The translations under genes and the position numbers were made by a program. The notes beneath the pieces were generated by a model, which saw only the letters and a program-made list of their open reading frames with translations, did not search any database and had not been told where the DNA came from. From Selaginella moellendorffii (Eukaryota; Streptophyta; Lycopodiopsida; Selaginellales; Selaginellaceae), in NCBI RefSeq assembly GCF_000143415.4, contig NW_003314334.1:738799-802798 (forward strand): 64,000 nucleotides of DNA. Direction: 5' to 3'. Of this stretch, positions 10,137 to 20,856 are shown one piece after another (position 1 is the first letter of the stretch; every line of letters starts with the position of its first letter).

Positions 10137-10993
10137 TTAATTGGAAACATTTGCTACTCTCCCACTGTTTCTTTTGTTCATCAGAACTCGTCCTAACATT
10201 TCCCCCACTAACACCACAACAACAATAGAGTCCATGACACACACCATCCTATTTCCCCACCTCCAGTCTGGATATAAATGTTTACACACAAAAGTGATAG
10301 GTATGCAACTTGGCACACAAAGAGAACCTATAGGATATGTACCAATTACTTCACATATAACATTGTCATCTTCCCTCAGACAGTCGGCAAATCCATGATT
10401 TGGAAAAAGCCATCTTTTCCAACTAATAAAACAGGGTGTTTCCATGAACCATCTCATTACAGCTGATGTTCCTGCACAAGAATGTGCTATTGCAGACAAA
10501 ACTTGCCAAATAATAAACCAGGAGCGATTAGAGACATATGTGCTGGCTAATGCACTAGCTGCTCCAATAAAAATACTAACCAGCATAGAGCACCTGTAGT
10601 GGAAGAGAGTAACGATTCCAATAATAACTGTAAAATCAGTTTAGCAATAGCATTTTATACAACTGTTCTAATATTACCTCCAATAATATAGCCTACTGAT
10701 AGAAATATATATACATGACGAGTGAAGCAAACAAGTTGCCAATATCTTATGGCAGAGTATTTTGGCCCAATTTTTGCATAGGCCACGTAATATGATGTAA
10801 AACCCCAATGGTAGCTAGGGCTTAGTGCATTGCAGTCTCTTTGACAATAAAGAACACCATTTGGGCAATTCCACTTTGGAGGATAAAATGTGATATAGAT
10901 GGTGAAAACATAAAAACTAATTGCCCAAGTCATAATAATTGAAACAGGTAAGAAGAACCACCACAATGGAACACTCGTACTAGTAATCTCCAT
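10137..10993 (-). CDS. orphan multi-pass membrane protein, two exons, intact copy 1
   Basis: Exon 1 (10678-10993) starts at an ATG giving MEITSTSVPLWWFFLP. A 50 bp GT-AG intron (10628-10677) interrupts a phase-1 codon. Exon 2 (10137-10627) continues VIIGIVTLFHYRCSMLVS and ends RVANVSN. The joined frame has no stop and gives about 268 residues. Hydrophobic segments lie near residues 8-32, 83-118 (probably two), 122-142, 148-170 and 235-255. The first polar loop carries the spacing CPNGVLYCQRDC, suggesting disulfides on the non-cytosolic side. It has a WRWGNRM motif near the C-terminus and no signal peptide beyond the first membrane segment. I do not recognise the family. Three other intact copies and about ten relics lie in this window, so it may be part of a repeated unit. 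Confidence 0.75.
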
Positions 10994-11057
10994 ACCCAAC
11001 CTATCAAGCCCTAATATGTAATCCTATAAATAACAAGAAAAGGATGTGGATGATGAG

Positions 11058-11560
11058 GCTGAGAGCTATTCGCTTTGATCATGGATTCACCTCGAGTTTA
11101 TTGTGTTCCATCAGGCACTTGTCAGTACGAGGTCAATGGTGTTGGAATCAATGTGAGCGAGCCAGGTACTGCTTTGTACTTCCTCAAAGAGTAAAGGCAT
11201 AAACGTTTTGGCTTCTTTCTGCAGTCACACATACAACACGGATTTTCCGAAGCGGTTGGTCTCCAAGATGTGATGATACTTGAAAGAGAACTTTGCTTTC
11301 CTGTACGTAGAGATTGTGGAGGCTTTGTTAGAGGTGGTGAGCCATCTTTGCAGGTCACTGGTTGACACTACCAGGAAATGCTAGAGGATGGATGCATCCT
11401 CCAGTCACCATTTGATGGATGTTAGTGCAGGTAAAAGAATTATTGCTAGAAACTCTTATAACTTTCTTGTGTCTTTGTTGATAATTCAGACACTGGACAT
11501 CTGCATTTGCTGGATACGATTGCTTTGAGAATTACTTGCGAGTGGAGACATGTTAGTTGT
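11058..11560 (+). pseudogene. relic of an unrecognised plant gene (GLQD family), D1 copy
   Basis: The sequence runs from GAGAGCTATTCGCTTTGA through a GFSEAVGLQDVM-like exon to an intron ending just before ACACTGGACATC. It parallels 40381-40900 (same strand) and 47450-47834 and 35880-36260 (opposite strand). The 35880 copy keeps the longest open frame. Short deletions and stops here rule out a product. Confidence 0.5.
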
Positions 11561-11872
11561 TCTCTTATTCTTGTTTGTCTTGCTAGCTCTCAGCTCAGAC
11601 TTGCCTAAGAGCATTGGCATACATGGAGCTCAAGCATTTCGTCCTACAGTCTTGGCATCAAAGGCTCGTCCATGGGGCTTGTCAAGTCTTTGATGTTTTT
11701 CTGCGCGGTTGGACACCTAATAGTGCAGAAAGCTTCATTGTACTTCGGAATTGCTCGCAGCCGTGGCATTGAAGACACCTCGTCTAGCCAGCTTTCAATC
11801 ACTTGCATAGACAAAAAAACTAGAGTGCATTTAGCAAGAAAAAAACATACAAGAAGAGCTGCTTTCTATCTT

Positions 11873-13317
11873 CTATTTCTTGCGAAAGAAGGCAACGAAG
11901 AAAGCTACATTTGCAAACCCAGTTGTAACGGCTCCCGTGAGATGGGCGTAGTCCGTCTCCCAATGGGAGAAAATTCCCCACAGCAAAGCTGACACAAGAG
12001 AAAACAGTGAGAACCCGAAGTACAGAAATGACCGTGGGAAACCAAGCCGAAGAACTCCACGCAGGCCAAGAGGAAAGGCTGATGCTACGACGTAGATTCC
12101 CGCTGTGACCCAGATGCGTGGCGGCTGGTGCTGAAACGCGAGCGAAAACCCAGGAGACGCAAGACTGAGCACCATCGAAGAACACAGTATCGCGACTCCT
12201 CGTCCCCGTCCAGCAGGCAGCTTGGCAATCACCGTAAGCAGCCCAAACACACAGAAGAAACCTGAGAATGCAGCGACGAAGGCCGACATGATAGCCAAGT
12301 GGTGGTAGTCTATGCGATCCCTGTTCCACTTCTCCACCATAGCAACCGCGTTGAGGGTGGAAAGTGCCAGGAGAGCCAAGAGAGGGGACAACGACCTCAG
12401 CATATCGTCACCTGAAGATCCTCGAGCTTGAGCATCACCTGCCTGGGCATTGCCGCCAGTAGCAGCAAGTAGCACAGCACCAGCTCCCGCAAGTGGCACA
12501 GCAGCAGCCACACCAGGGTCTCCCTCATGAGCCATCACACCAGCATCTCCCTCAGCAGGTGTGTCTCCCATGGACACGCTATCTCCTCCCTGAGCCGTCT
12601 CAACAATCTTGTCTCCCGTGGCACATCTCCCTCCGTCACAATGATCCCCGTGAAATCTTCACCTGGATGGACATCTCCTTCACCCTCGCACTCGTCCTGT
12701 GCACCAGTGTCTCGCTCACCTGCAGCAGCGTTTCCCTCAGTTGGACCAGCAGCAGCGTCTTGCTCCGGCATATCCACAACGATGTTGGTAGCGTCTCCCT
12801 CCGGCATGGCAGCGGCGGCTCCCTCCAGCACATTTGCAACACCAGCGTCTTCCTCCGGCATGCCACCGGCGTCTCCCTCCAGCACATTTGCAACGCCAGC
12901 GTCTCCCACATCCACAAAGATCCTAGTCGCCTCTTGGCCACCAATTTGAGCCGCGCCATCGCCCAGAACACCACCGCGCGCTGGATCCACGCCCAGAACA
13001 CCACCGCGCGCTGGATCCACTCCATGGCAAAACGCTGCTAGCGCTATCGAAGCCACTAGAGAAGACAGCATTGACAAAAATCCTAGCCAGAAGATTCGTG
13101 ATTTGGTGATCTCCTCGGCAGGAATCGCGTCTGTAGGAACCTTGTGTGCCTGATGCTGGAACGGATCCAAGAATGCTGGCACTGGCGGTGTGGGGAAGTA
13201 TATCTTGCTCCAGAGGATCCAGACCACGAGCCCAAATGCAATCACGCCCACAGCTCCAAGCCGACCGCGTCTTGCTCCCCGCAGCTCCAGACCGCGTCTT
13301 GCTCCTCGCAGCTCCAT
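11873..13317 (-). pseudogene. 481-residue-type multi-pass membrane protein, frameshifted D1 copy
   Basis: This is the D1 counterpart of the intact gene at 41169-42614. The frame opens at 13317 with MELRGARRGLELRGARRGRL and runs to EGDVP, where one base of a CCC triplet (minus strand, near 12620) is missing. The upstream frame then ends at 12535. The downstream frame resumes as VSMGDTPAEGDAGVMAHE and reaches the normal end AFFRKK at 11873. The rest of the two copies is nearly identical. Either this copy was recently inactivated or the missing base is a consensus error. The protein is described under the intact copy. Confidence 0.75.
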
Positions 13318-13399
13318 TAGGTCTTGGAGAATGGCACAAGATCTTCGCGTTTAAGAACACACACCCTCATATGTCCTAGAACCGACCAAGATCTCAAAA

Positions 13400-14430
13400 A
13401 AGAATAAGAGCGTCCTTCTTTGATATCTTGGAGTGGCTTCGTAGAAAAGAATGTAGCTTTTTGCTCAGGCTTTCACAAATCCAGTGGCTTTCTCCGGCCT
13501 CCAGCCTCCATTCTGTGCACATCTATGAAGCTTGTGGAAAATGTGACAATACCTCTAGTTGCGCTGAAACAGTCCCTGCGAGCTCCCGACTGAACAGATT
13601 GTCACGAATCTGTACAAGGAATTGTCATGACACGCCTACCTGAATGATCGCAATCGCACCAGAAGTTCTGGAACGCAGCAAGCTCTCTTCTATTGCAGGA
13701 AATGATCTAAGAAGAAGAACAAGATGCAAGAACAGTGCTGGGATTAAATAAGCACAAACTTTGAGGCAGCAGACTGACCAGATCTCGAGAACCTTAAAAG
13801 AAAGCCTGATAGTCCTCAGGCAGAAGTACAGTTTCGTAAGTCTACTACTTCTTTAAGCTCTGAAAGATGTCCAGAAAGTAGTGACGTTAGTGACCAAGAA
13901 CGACAAGGAAATCAACAGCAGTATTTCATTATCAACGATATACCTGTGTTTGTCAAGAGAGCACGCAACTGTATCCGAATCTGGTAGACCTGCTCGAGAA
14001 GTAAAGTCCATTTAGTGCACAGAATGTCCTGTCTGTAAGTTCCACTCTCTCTGTATCTTCAGCTTTCAATTAACGGATGTTTTGAGTTCACGAGACTTCT
14101 CAAAGAAACTAGAAAAGCATCACATTACCAAATAGCCGTAACGGACGTAGCATGGCATTCCTGAGGAAAACCATCTCACTGAGGTTAGATTGATTTAGAC
14201 AAACAAAGATACTATGTACCTGTCGTTCTGCCGTGCTCCATCATATGCACGTAAAGATCCGCACCAGCTAGATTAGAGGCATAAGGACGAGGAGCTCCAT
14301 GAGTATTTCCGCGGTACTTTCCTGCAGGAATGTGGAAAAAGCGCATTCAGCCTCATTAGCGCCTGGACCAAACTATGTAGATCATGAAACAACACTTACA
14401 CCAAATTGCTTCCCAAACCTGAAATACATC
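13400..14430 (-). pseudogene. degraded paralog of the adjacent multi-exon gene, D1 copy
   Basis: Pieces on the minus strand resemble the neighbouring gene at 14446-15610. YRGNTHGAPRPYASNLAGAD and DLYVHMMEHGRT parallel the neighbour's first exon at the nucleotide level, and LLRSRTSAAIAIHSG with ARRDCFSAT parallels its last exons. The exons are separated by AT-rich, stop-rich gaps. This indicates an old tandem duplicate. The same arrangement recurs at 42690-43760. Confidence 0.45.
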
Positions 14431-14445
14431 CTGAGAAACATACCT

Positions 14446-15610
14446 CTAGCTGACTGCCGCTAAACAGTCCCTGAAGAGCTCCCGACGCAACCAGTCAGGA
14501 TTATCACTTGCTGTCATTTCAAGACCGGAAGCCAGCCACGAATCTGAAACGAAGCTCCAGAGCAAGAAATTGCAATTTAAACCTGACGCACCTCCATGCA
14601 TCGTAGCACAAGTTCTGGAAAGCAGCAACGACGGCAAATAAATCACGAATGGAGCATCCCGGCGTACACCATCCGAGTGAATAGAAAACGCATCCATTCG
14701 AAAAACTTCAGGATGAAAATGTGGAAGTTCTCCTGCAACAAAAGGAAAAAGAGAAGAAATTAATCCTGATGTCCAGGGCGAAAAGTAAACCTTCAATGAC
14801 AAAAATCCACCATCACTTGTTACAAGTGATTCAATGCCTTCCCCTTCAAGAGCCGCACATTTGAGCTCTATATCCAGTAACATATTGTTCTGAGGATTGA
14901 CAGCCACATTCACCTGTTTCACTCAAGTCGTAAGGTTACAAAAAACGCCAGATAGAAGTTCTCTTTACCGTTAAGTTGCGTTGAATGGAAGCCAACTCTC
15001 CCGAGCAAAAATGCAATGCGCTGTTCGGAGCAGTGCAAACTGTAGGATCTGGAGCAAATCAAGGATCCGATGATCTCCATAAAACGACAGTGGAAAATAG
15101 TTCCACGGATTGGAAGGCCTCATCGTTGGTGAGAAGCCACTTTCATTCGCTACCTGAAAACGAAAATGTGAAAACAAAATAGGAAGAAGCAAAATAAGAT
15201 AGCTTACTGTGAAGAAAAGCAGTAGCTGTGTCAAGAGCTTGTTTTGCAGTAGCAAAGGACCTTGCTCTTTCTTCAGGTGAAATGCAGTTCTCAATTGTTG
15301 ATAGCCAGCTTCGATAATGTGCGTCACAAGAAACGTATTCTTGCTGAAAAAACGAAGTCCCGGGAAAAAAAAAACAAAAAAAAAAAAACAGGCAGCAACG
15401 TTCTTTTTTTTAATGGCTCTGCTTTTTCCTTCCGAAATCTCAACACTGCACCATAGCGGCGTTAGCGAGATCTCTCGGAAAACCAAACGCTGTTGGAATT
15501 CTGCCATACAACGGGAGGCTGCCGCAGCTCCATCATATCCACGTAAAGATCTGAGAGGGATGAGGGCCAACGAGCTCTTCCTTGTGTTGCGTGAATACAA
15601 ACCTCACGTA
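14446..15610 (-). CDS. unrecognised multi-exon gene, D1 copy
   Basis: On the minus strand, short exons are separated by GT-AG introns of about 40-60 bp. The exon near 15340-15215 reads EYVSCDAHYRSWLSTIENCI and RSFATAKQALDTATAFLH. Next comes SGFSPTMRPSNPWNYFPLSF, then a piece with CSGELASIQRNLT. After an intron ending at 14914 the frame reads VNVAVNPQNNMLLDIELKCA and ESLVTSDGGFLSLK. Then GELPHFHPEVFRMDAFSIHS, RDAPFVIYLPSLLLSRT and WLASGLEMTASDNPDWLRR follow, ending FRDCLAAVS with a stop at 14446. The exon frames join without frameshift by my reading, so it may be a real gene. The 5' end (near 15600) is uncertain because a poly-T/poly-A tract at 15362-15390 obscures the splice site. I recognise no domain. 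Confidence 0.45.
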
Positions 15611-16155
15611 CCTAAAAGAATAACATAAACAATAAGTGGAAGTGAAATCGATCATACGTGCTCAGGATTCAATCTCCAGCCAATTCAAGCCTGTCCCCGT
15701 ATTGTCCTTCAATCCTTCCGCAGAACCAGATGTGCGGCGAAACGAATCATTTGAGGATGCCTGTGTGGCCCTGAGAGAAACTCAGCTTAACGCACAATGA
15801 TCAAAGCCTACGTACTTGACGTTAGAACTGTCGTCTACATTTCCAGTACCGCTGCCATATCAGAGACCACGAGGTGCATCTGTCCAACACAACAGCTGCG
15901 TCTCACAACCAGATTCCCAAGTCATGATGAGACAAAATGTGTACCCAGAGTAGAGCTTTTGAAACAAGTTGATAAAATCACAAGGCAACAGGCTCGGCAC
16001 AAGTGGAAGATAAATCGATCGCGCTTAAAAGATGGCGGTGAGAAAGCTCTCCATGACCTTACAAGAGCGAACACGTTGGCTTTTTTTCAGATTAGAATCA
16101 CAGCACAATACCTCGCAGTTGGCGTCAACACACGTGGTTTACATTGCAGCAAAAA
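15611..16155. other. non-genic stretch with a segment shared with 47150-47300
   Basis: No coding family is visible. The 195-codon plus-strand frame starting at 15797 runs antisense to the truncated USP-ended gene and has no homolog I know. The part around 16020-16150 (CGCGCTTAAAAGATG to ACACGTGGTTTACATTGC) reappears in reverse orientation at 47150-47300. It is where the USP-ended gene is cut off. Confidence 0.45.
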
Positions 16156-17771
16156 CGGGACTCTCGTATCTCCCCCCCTTCACTTGACGCTATTTTCTGG
16201 AACACCTTGTTTGGAAACTCAAACACAAGTTCAAGCCCATACCTCGGAAGCACAAAAGCAAGCCCATTTCCGTATCCTCCCTCCATCAAGCCCTGTAGCG
16301 TCTAAAGGAATGAGCAGTCATGCAGCCAGCTCTCCACGCCTGATAGTGCAAGATAGCTGTGTCATTAATTCAAGAAAATAAGAAACTGGTTTTTGCTCGA
16401 GAATCACCAGGAGCTTGGATTTGAGCAGCGCGAGTGCTTTATCTTGTTTTGAAGTTGGCTTCTCTACTCTAGTATCACAAGAAAAACAAAGAAAGTTTTA
16501 GAACACTGCTTGCTGAAGAAATTCTAGAAACATTTGTTTCATGTACCTGAGCAACGAAGAGTAATCCCTGTTGGACACAGGTCCTGCACTTCTGCGTTTC
16601 TTCCAGCTCGGATGAGATTCCGCACATCTCTAAAAGATTATGTTCCAGTTTCTGCGACAAATACGATACACGTAAGAAGACCCGTAAGAGCGTAGTACCT
16701 GATCTTCGGGATGCAACCTGGAGTTGGAGCATCAAGATCCAAATGTCGAACATAGTGAGTTCCGATATTTTTTTTGATAGCCCGTGTTATCGCACGAGCC
16801 TAGCTTCTGAGGGTATAGGCCCGCCTTCCTGTAGCGATAACATTTGTAGACACGAATATACTCCATGCAAGAGTTTTACCTTTTTTTCTAAATCCAATTC
16901 CTTGGACGCCAAACTCTCGAGACAAGACAAAGACAAGTCTGATCGTTTCCTGTAAACCCGGACTGCGCTTTCAAAAAACAATAAAGTCAGTCCCACTGAA
17001 ACGTAATAAGCGATGCTACCTTTTCCATACAAATGCCAATGAAAAACCCATGATGAAGACTCGGAAGTTTGCAATTGAGCCTTCTGACGTAGCCCTGTCT
17101 TTTACAGCTCGATGGCTGCCTCGTCTCTGTAAAGAAAAAGCCGCTAAACTTCCAGTCGTCCTCAACAAATCGTTTCATTTCCGCTAGATCCCGGCCAAAC
17201 TCGCTCAAGAGCTCGGGCAGAGACGTGATGCCTGTCAAAGAAAAACATAAGCCGAGTTGTATGGCTTGAGAAACAAAAGTGGTAAACCGGGTAGCCACGT
17301 ACCCACGCCAGAAGCAAAGCGCTCAAATGAATCTTATCTGGTTCCTAGAGACCAGATACGGGTGAAAAGAGAGAACTTAGCACCAAAAACCAAAACCACA
17401 CCTCTTTGATTCGTGGAGCAGCAAATGGGGACTCTTGGGCTCTTCAGAAAAGCTAGGAATCTTTGGCTCGGGACGCATTTCACCAGCATTCTCACAGGAA
17501 GAAGAGAGAACGAGAAAAACATACCTGTATCGCCGGCAATGCCACCAAAAACCCTCTTTACAAGTAAAAATCTCATGGTTTTGAGCGTCTGGTTAGTTAA
17601 GCCAGTAAGAGCGCGTCTGGTTAGGCTAACAAGAGCTGTTAGCGGCCGGATCGGAATGTCCACCTCCAACTTTACGATCCACTGCCGTTCAAACGCACTT
17701 CCACAAATCAAATAATTAATAAGTTCCGCTATTTTACTGTTATTTTCCAAAATACGTTTGAAGGGCAACAA
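16156..17771 (-). pseudogene. USP-ended gene, truncated D1 copy
   Basis: Same gene as 49360-51427 (-). The first exons are well kept: MRFLLVKRVFGGIAGDTG near 17570-17520, then the MLVKCVPSQRFLAFLKSP segment. A 7-base deletion in the exon homologous to GDEAAEKHR shifts the frame. The exons through CVQQGLLFVAQ (alternative frame) follow. Near 16155 the homology stops just before the USP half domain, and unrelated sequence takes over. The USP end is therefore missing. The copy at 45480-47036 shares the same breakpoint. Confidence 0.6.
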
Positions 17772-18029
17772 TAAATAATTTATATAATCAAACAGGGCAA
17801 AACATCTTTTCTGGGCTTATAAGCTAAATCAAACTTTTTTCTTGGGATTGGAACTCGGAGCAAGATGCTTGCTATTAAAATTACTTTAGAAGCTCTTGTC
17901 TATACACTTATCTACATGTAAGCAGCTATAAAATTACAATTAACTGGAATTGTCACTAGAAATAATCAAGTTTATAAATCTACGCATAAATTATAAATCT
18001 ATAATATCAAATTTTCATAGCTTAGACTG

Positions 18030-18330
18030 TTTTATTATTTGTATAGAAATTACTAATGTGTTTTTCCAATTATTATTGGAGTTATTAACTGTATGCTGGT
18101 TAGTAGAATAGTTAGTACATTAGCAAGCTTATACATCTCAAATCACTCATGGTTTATCGGATATCCTATGATTTCTTTATTCAAGCTAGGTTGCATATTT
18201 TGGATGCCACAATGGCAAAAAATCAACTTTGATATTGTTTTTTGTTAAGTGTTACTAAATTAGACTTCACATACTGCACAAGCATAAAAAAGGAATAAAT
18301 GTCTATTTAACTCAACATACTTGGCTTAGT
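18030..18330 (+). pseudogene. orphan membrane-protein exon 2 relic with internal deletion
   Basis: It begins with the ATTATTGGAGTTATTAACTG segment and the TATGCTGGTTAGTAGAATAG block. It keeps ACATCTCAAATCACTCATGG, then jumps to GGATATCCTATGATTTC. The intervening bases found at 51830-52050 are absent. It is followed by an LTR-like stretch. Confidence 0.6.
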
Positions 18331-18341
18331 TTGCAAGAATC

Positions 18342-18480
18342 CGAAGGAAAGCTCCAGCTACTTGCGAGCATGGGATGGGGAGATGTGAGCGTGAGAACGG
18401 TGAGGAAGGACTGCACAGAGATAAAGACAGTAATATATCCTCCGTACTCTTTCCCTCTGTTCCCACGTCCATAGTGGATG
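18342..18480 (-). repeat. LTR-like fragment, reversed
   Basis: This is the reverse complement of the 5' LTR at 18811-18959, from GGGAACAGAGGGAAAGAGTA to GGAGCTTTCCTTCGGATTC. It forms an inverted pair with the LTR about 330 bp away. In D2 the matching piece (52120-52250) is in the opposite orientation. Confidence 0.65.
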
Positions 18481-18810
18481 CAGTTTTAAAAGCATCTTTA
18501 TACAAAGTTCACATGAATTTCCCCTAAACATCGAAGTTTGCCCTGAAGAACTTAGCTTCCAGGAAATATGGAGTCAAGATTTATTTATTTTTTCTTCCTT
18601 GTTTTTCTTGAGGACCGAGCTAATGATATTTTGAAAAACTCGATCAGTTTTTGTTCCTCATTCGTTTGCTTTTCTTCATGCAGACGTTCCAAAGTTCTCA
18701 CAATCGATCTTCAACACTAACCCATGGTAAATGTCGATGTTAAAGGGAAATTCAGCTTTAGGTAGCTGTTTGTGAACTTGAACACGTATGGACAGGGGAA
18801 CAGAGGGAAA

Positions 18811-18959
18811 GAGTACGGAGGATATATTACTGTCTTTCTCATCTTATCTCCCTGCAGTCCTTCCTCCCCGCTCTCAGGCTCACATCTCCCCATCTCATGC
18901 TCGGCGAGTAGCTGGAGCTTTCCTTCGGATCTCTTTTCCCTATCCCTTGCTCGATAACA
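18811..18959 (+). repeat. 5' LTR of Ty3/gypsy element A
   Basis: About 150 bp, from GAGTACGGAGGATATATTAC to CTTGCTCGATAACA. The end CA precedes a one-base spacer and a primer-binding site. The same sequence precedes the primer site at 36936 and 52767. The exact 5' border is uncertain because a purine tract, not TG, lies upstream. Confidence 0.65.
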
Positions 18960-18960
18960 G

Positions 18961-18973
18961 TGGTATCGTAGCC
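18961..18973 (+). promoter_or_regulatory. retrotransposon primer-binding site
   Basis: TGGTATCGTAGCC follows the LTR end. It resembles the initiator-Met-tRNA primer site of plant LTR retrotransposons (usually TGGTATCAGAGC), with changes in the second half. Confidence 0.7.
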
Positions 18974-19679
18974 ACTTCGTCTGGGACACACGCTCGAGCG
19001 TCGTGAAGGAGACCAGTCGTTGGAGGTCGGCTATCAGGTAAAGCGGCCGGAATGTTTCGTTTCACTTTCACAGTTTTTGTTGACCGATCTTCTCTGGACT
19101 GGTCGTGCATAAAGGGAGGTATTCATATACCCTTGTTCTTCCTTGGTGTGAGGCGGGCAATGGCGGCACCATAGAGGCGGCCGAAGGCGGCGATTTCAGG
19201 GGATTTACCAAGGTTTAGTCTTGATGTTTTCGCAAGATGATAAGGTGCATATCCGATCGGCAGGAAGATCTGGACGACAGCTTGCGGGTCTTAGGAGCTG
19301 CAGTGACCAGGCCGATGGGGGACTCCGGAAAGAGGAGGGCCGACCTTTCGAGTTCCAAGTACCACCATTCAGCGGGAGCACGGTAGGGGAGTAAGCCTTC
19401 ACTTTTGGGACAACAGCTTCAGAGTTTCCCATTCCAATGCGCGGGGGAGCAGTTCTCCAACAGGTCGACGGTCAGCGAGCCGATACAAAGTAATCCTCTG
19501 TATCGTTTAGCACCCATGCAGACTCGGGGATTCTTCACAGCGGCGCCAGCTTTCAGCGGGATAAGGGCCGGTTCAAGAGCGAGAGTTTCCGTGTAATGGT
19601 CCTTCCCGGAGAGGCAGAGTGGGCAGGACAACAGGTGGGGCGGGTGGGGGGAATCCATTCCAATCCACGAGAACTAGTA

Positions 19680-20450
19680 GGGAGTCTGGGAGTCATGGCT
19701 GCGCAAGTTGAAGAGGTGGTTTCTTTGCCGTGGTCATCGCGATTCGCACAAGGTAGCCGGCTCTCCACTTGAAAGCCTGGCCTCCGAGTCCCTTCTTGCT
19801 CGAGACTGTAAAACCAGGCTTCCAAGTTGGGAGGAGTTCAAGCAAAGGATTCGGGAGCATTTTATCATCACGTCCGTGGGAGAGCTTCCCTTCAACAAAC
19901 TCTGCGGAATGGTGTACAGATTTAAGTCCCAGACGCCCAGGAATTCAACGAGACGTGGAACATCCCGGAGGATGCTTTGATGCAACGTTACCTAGCATCG
20001 CAATGGCAACCGAAATAGCTCAGCTATCTCCTCGCTCGGTCCCGATGGCATTAGCATTAAACACGGATCTCAAGTTCCACGAGTGGGAAGCTCGTCTTTC
20101 CGGCCGATGGAGGCAAGGGCCACCAAAGGAGACAACGAGGGCCGGAGCCACCCAGAGTGGTATGCCAACTCCCGATCAGCGGAAGCAATGCAAGTAAAGG
20201 GAAGCGATGACCTCAAGCTTGGGAAATGTTCATTGGGAAGTTTGCAAGGCGCGTAGAGGACAACCGACGTCGAAAACAAAGTTCGTGGTGATGCAATTCC
20301 ACGTCTCGGACAAGGGGGACCTCATTCCGTGCACTTGGGAGAATGCAAAAGATGACAAGGATTGTTAGTCCTGTAGACGGATGTACCACATTGGCCTCAG
20401 GAGCAGCGAGAAGAGGAGGACGCGGGGCTTGAGGGAGAACTTTCTGTGGC
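19680..20450 (+). pseudogene. gypsy gag relic (element A)
   Basis: The capsid-like stretch WEEFKQRIREHFIITSVGEL lies near 19826-19890. Further on, shifted frames give KFHEWEARLSGRWRQGPPKE and a Cys-poor tail. The TWLKARYEV bridge present in copy B is deleted here, which causes a frameshift near 19957. No zinc knuckle is recognisable. Confidence 0.6.
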
Positions 20451-20459
20451 GAAGGCATG

Positions 20460-20850
20460 CATCTCCTATCCGACCTTTATGGGAAAAGCTGCGGGTACTT
20501 GTTTCGGAGACAAAGGAACGATTTTTGCATTAATTGACTCGGGAGTGACACCGTCAACCAACATTCTCTATCTAAGCTGCAGCTTGCAGCGCGTCCACAG
20601 AAGACTCCTCTAGAGGTGGAGATAGCGGACGAGGGAGTCATCGAGGCGTCTGCCCGGGTCTCATGCTCGATGCTCATTGGTGGTCACCAAGTGAAAGGAG
20701 AGTTCTTCATCCTGGAGACGGGAGCGATGGACGTAGTACTCGGCATCGAAACACTTCGCCTCTTTGGGGACATTCTCGTCAACTTTGATGAGCATCGTCT
20801 CTCCTTCAATCGGCTGCAAGGTCCAACCAGGAGGATCAGTGCATTTGGTT
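20460..20850 (+). pseudogene. gypsy aspartic protease relic (element A)
   Basis: A LIDSG motif near 20530, with the catalytic aspartate, is followed in another frame by SARVSCSMLIGGHQVKGEFF, then DVVLGIETLRLFGDILVNFD, the C-terminal flap region of retropepsins. Frames are broken between the two parts. Confidence 0.7.
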
Positions 20851-20856
20851 AACTGA

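Larger units (their letters stand above)
6645..11040. repeat. left arm of ~4 kb inverted repeat (IR2)
   Basis: In reverse complement this stretch aligns with 47834-51945. The gene order is mirrored: orphan exon 2 relic, USP-ended gene, second exon 2 relic, dinucleotide repeat, intact orphan gene. Sampled stretches differ at roughly one base in fifteen to twenty, with indels. The arms are about 37 kb apart in the window. Confidence 0.8.

Noticed and set aside
10141-10466. Plus-strand ORFs across the orphan gene
   Set aside because: Antisense shadows; the spliced minus-strand frame is better and recurs at four loci.
10137-10993. Resemblance of the orphan protein to the Frag1/DRAM/Sfk1 membrane family
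   Set aside because: Only the general pattern of hydrophobic segments and an N-terminal WWF-like start agree; the expected conserved lumenal motif is not visible.
12493-13041. 182- and 140-codon plus-strand frames opposite the acidic-loop gene
   Set aside because: They are antisense shadows of a GC-rich repetitive coding region on the minus strand; the same shadows occur at 41823-42338.
15797-16381. 195-codon plus-strand ORF kept in both D1 and D2
   Set aside because: It runs antisense to a truncated gene and across an unrelated junction; conservation is explained by the recent duplication, and no motif is present.
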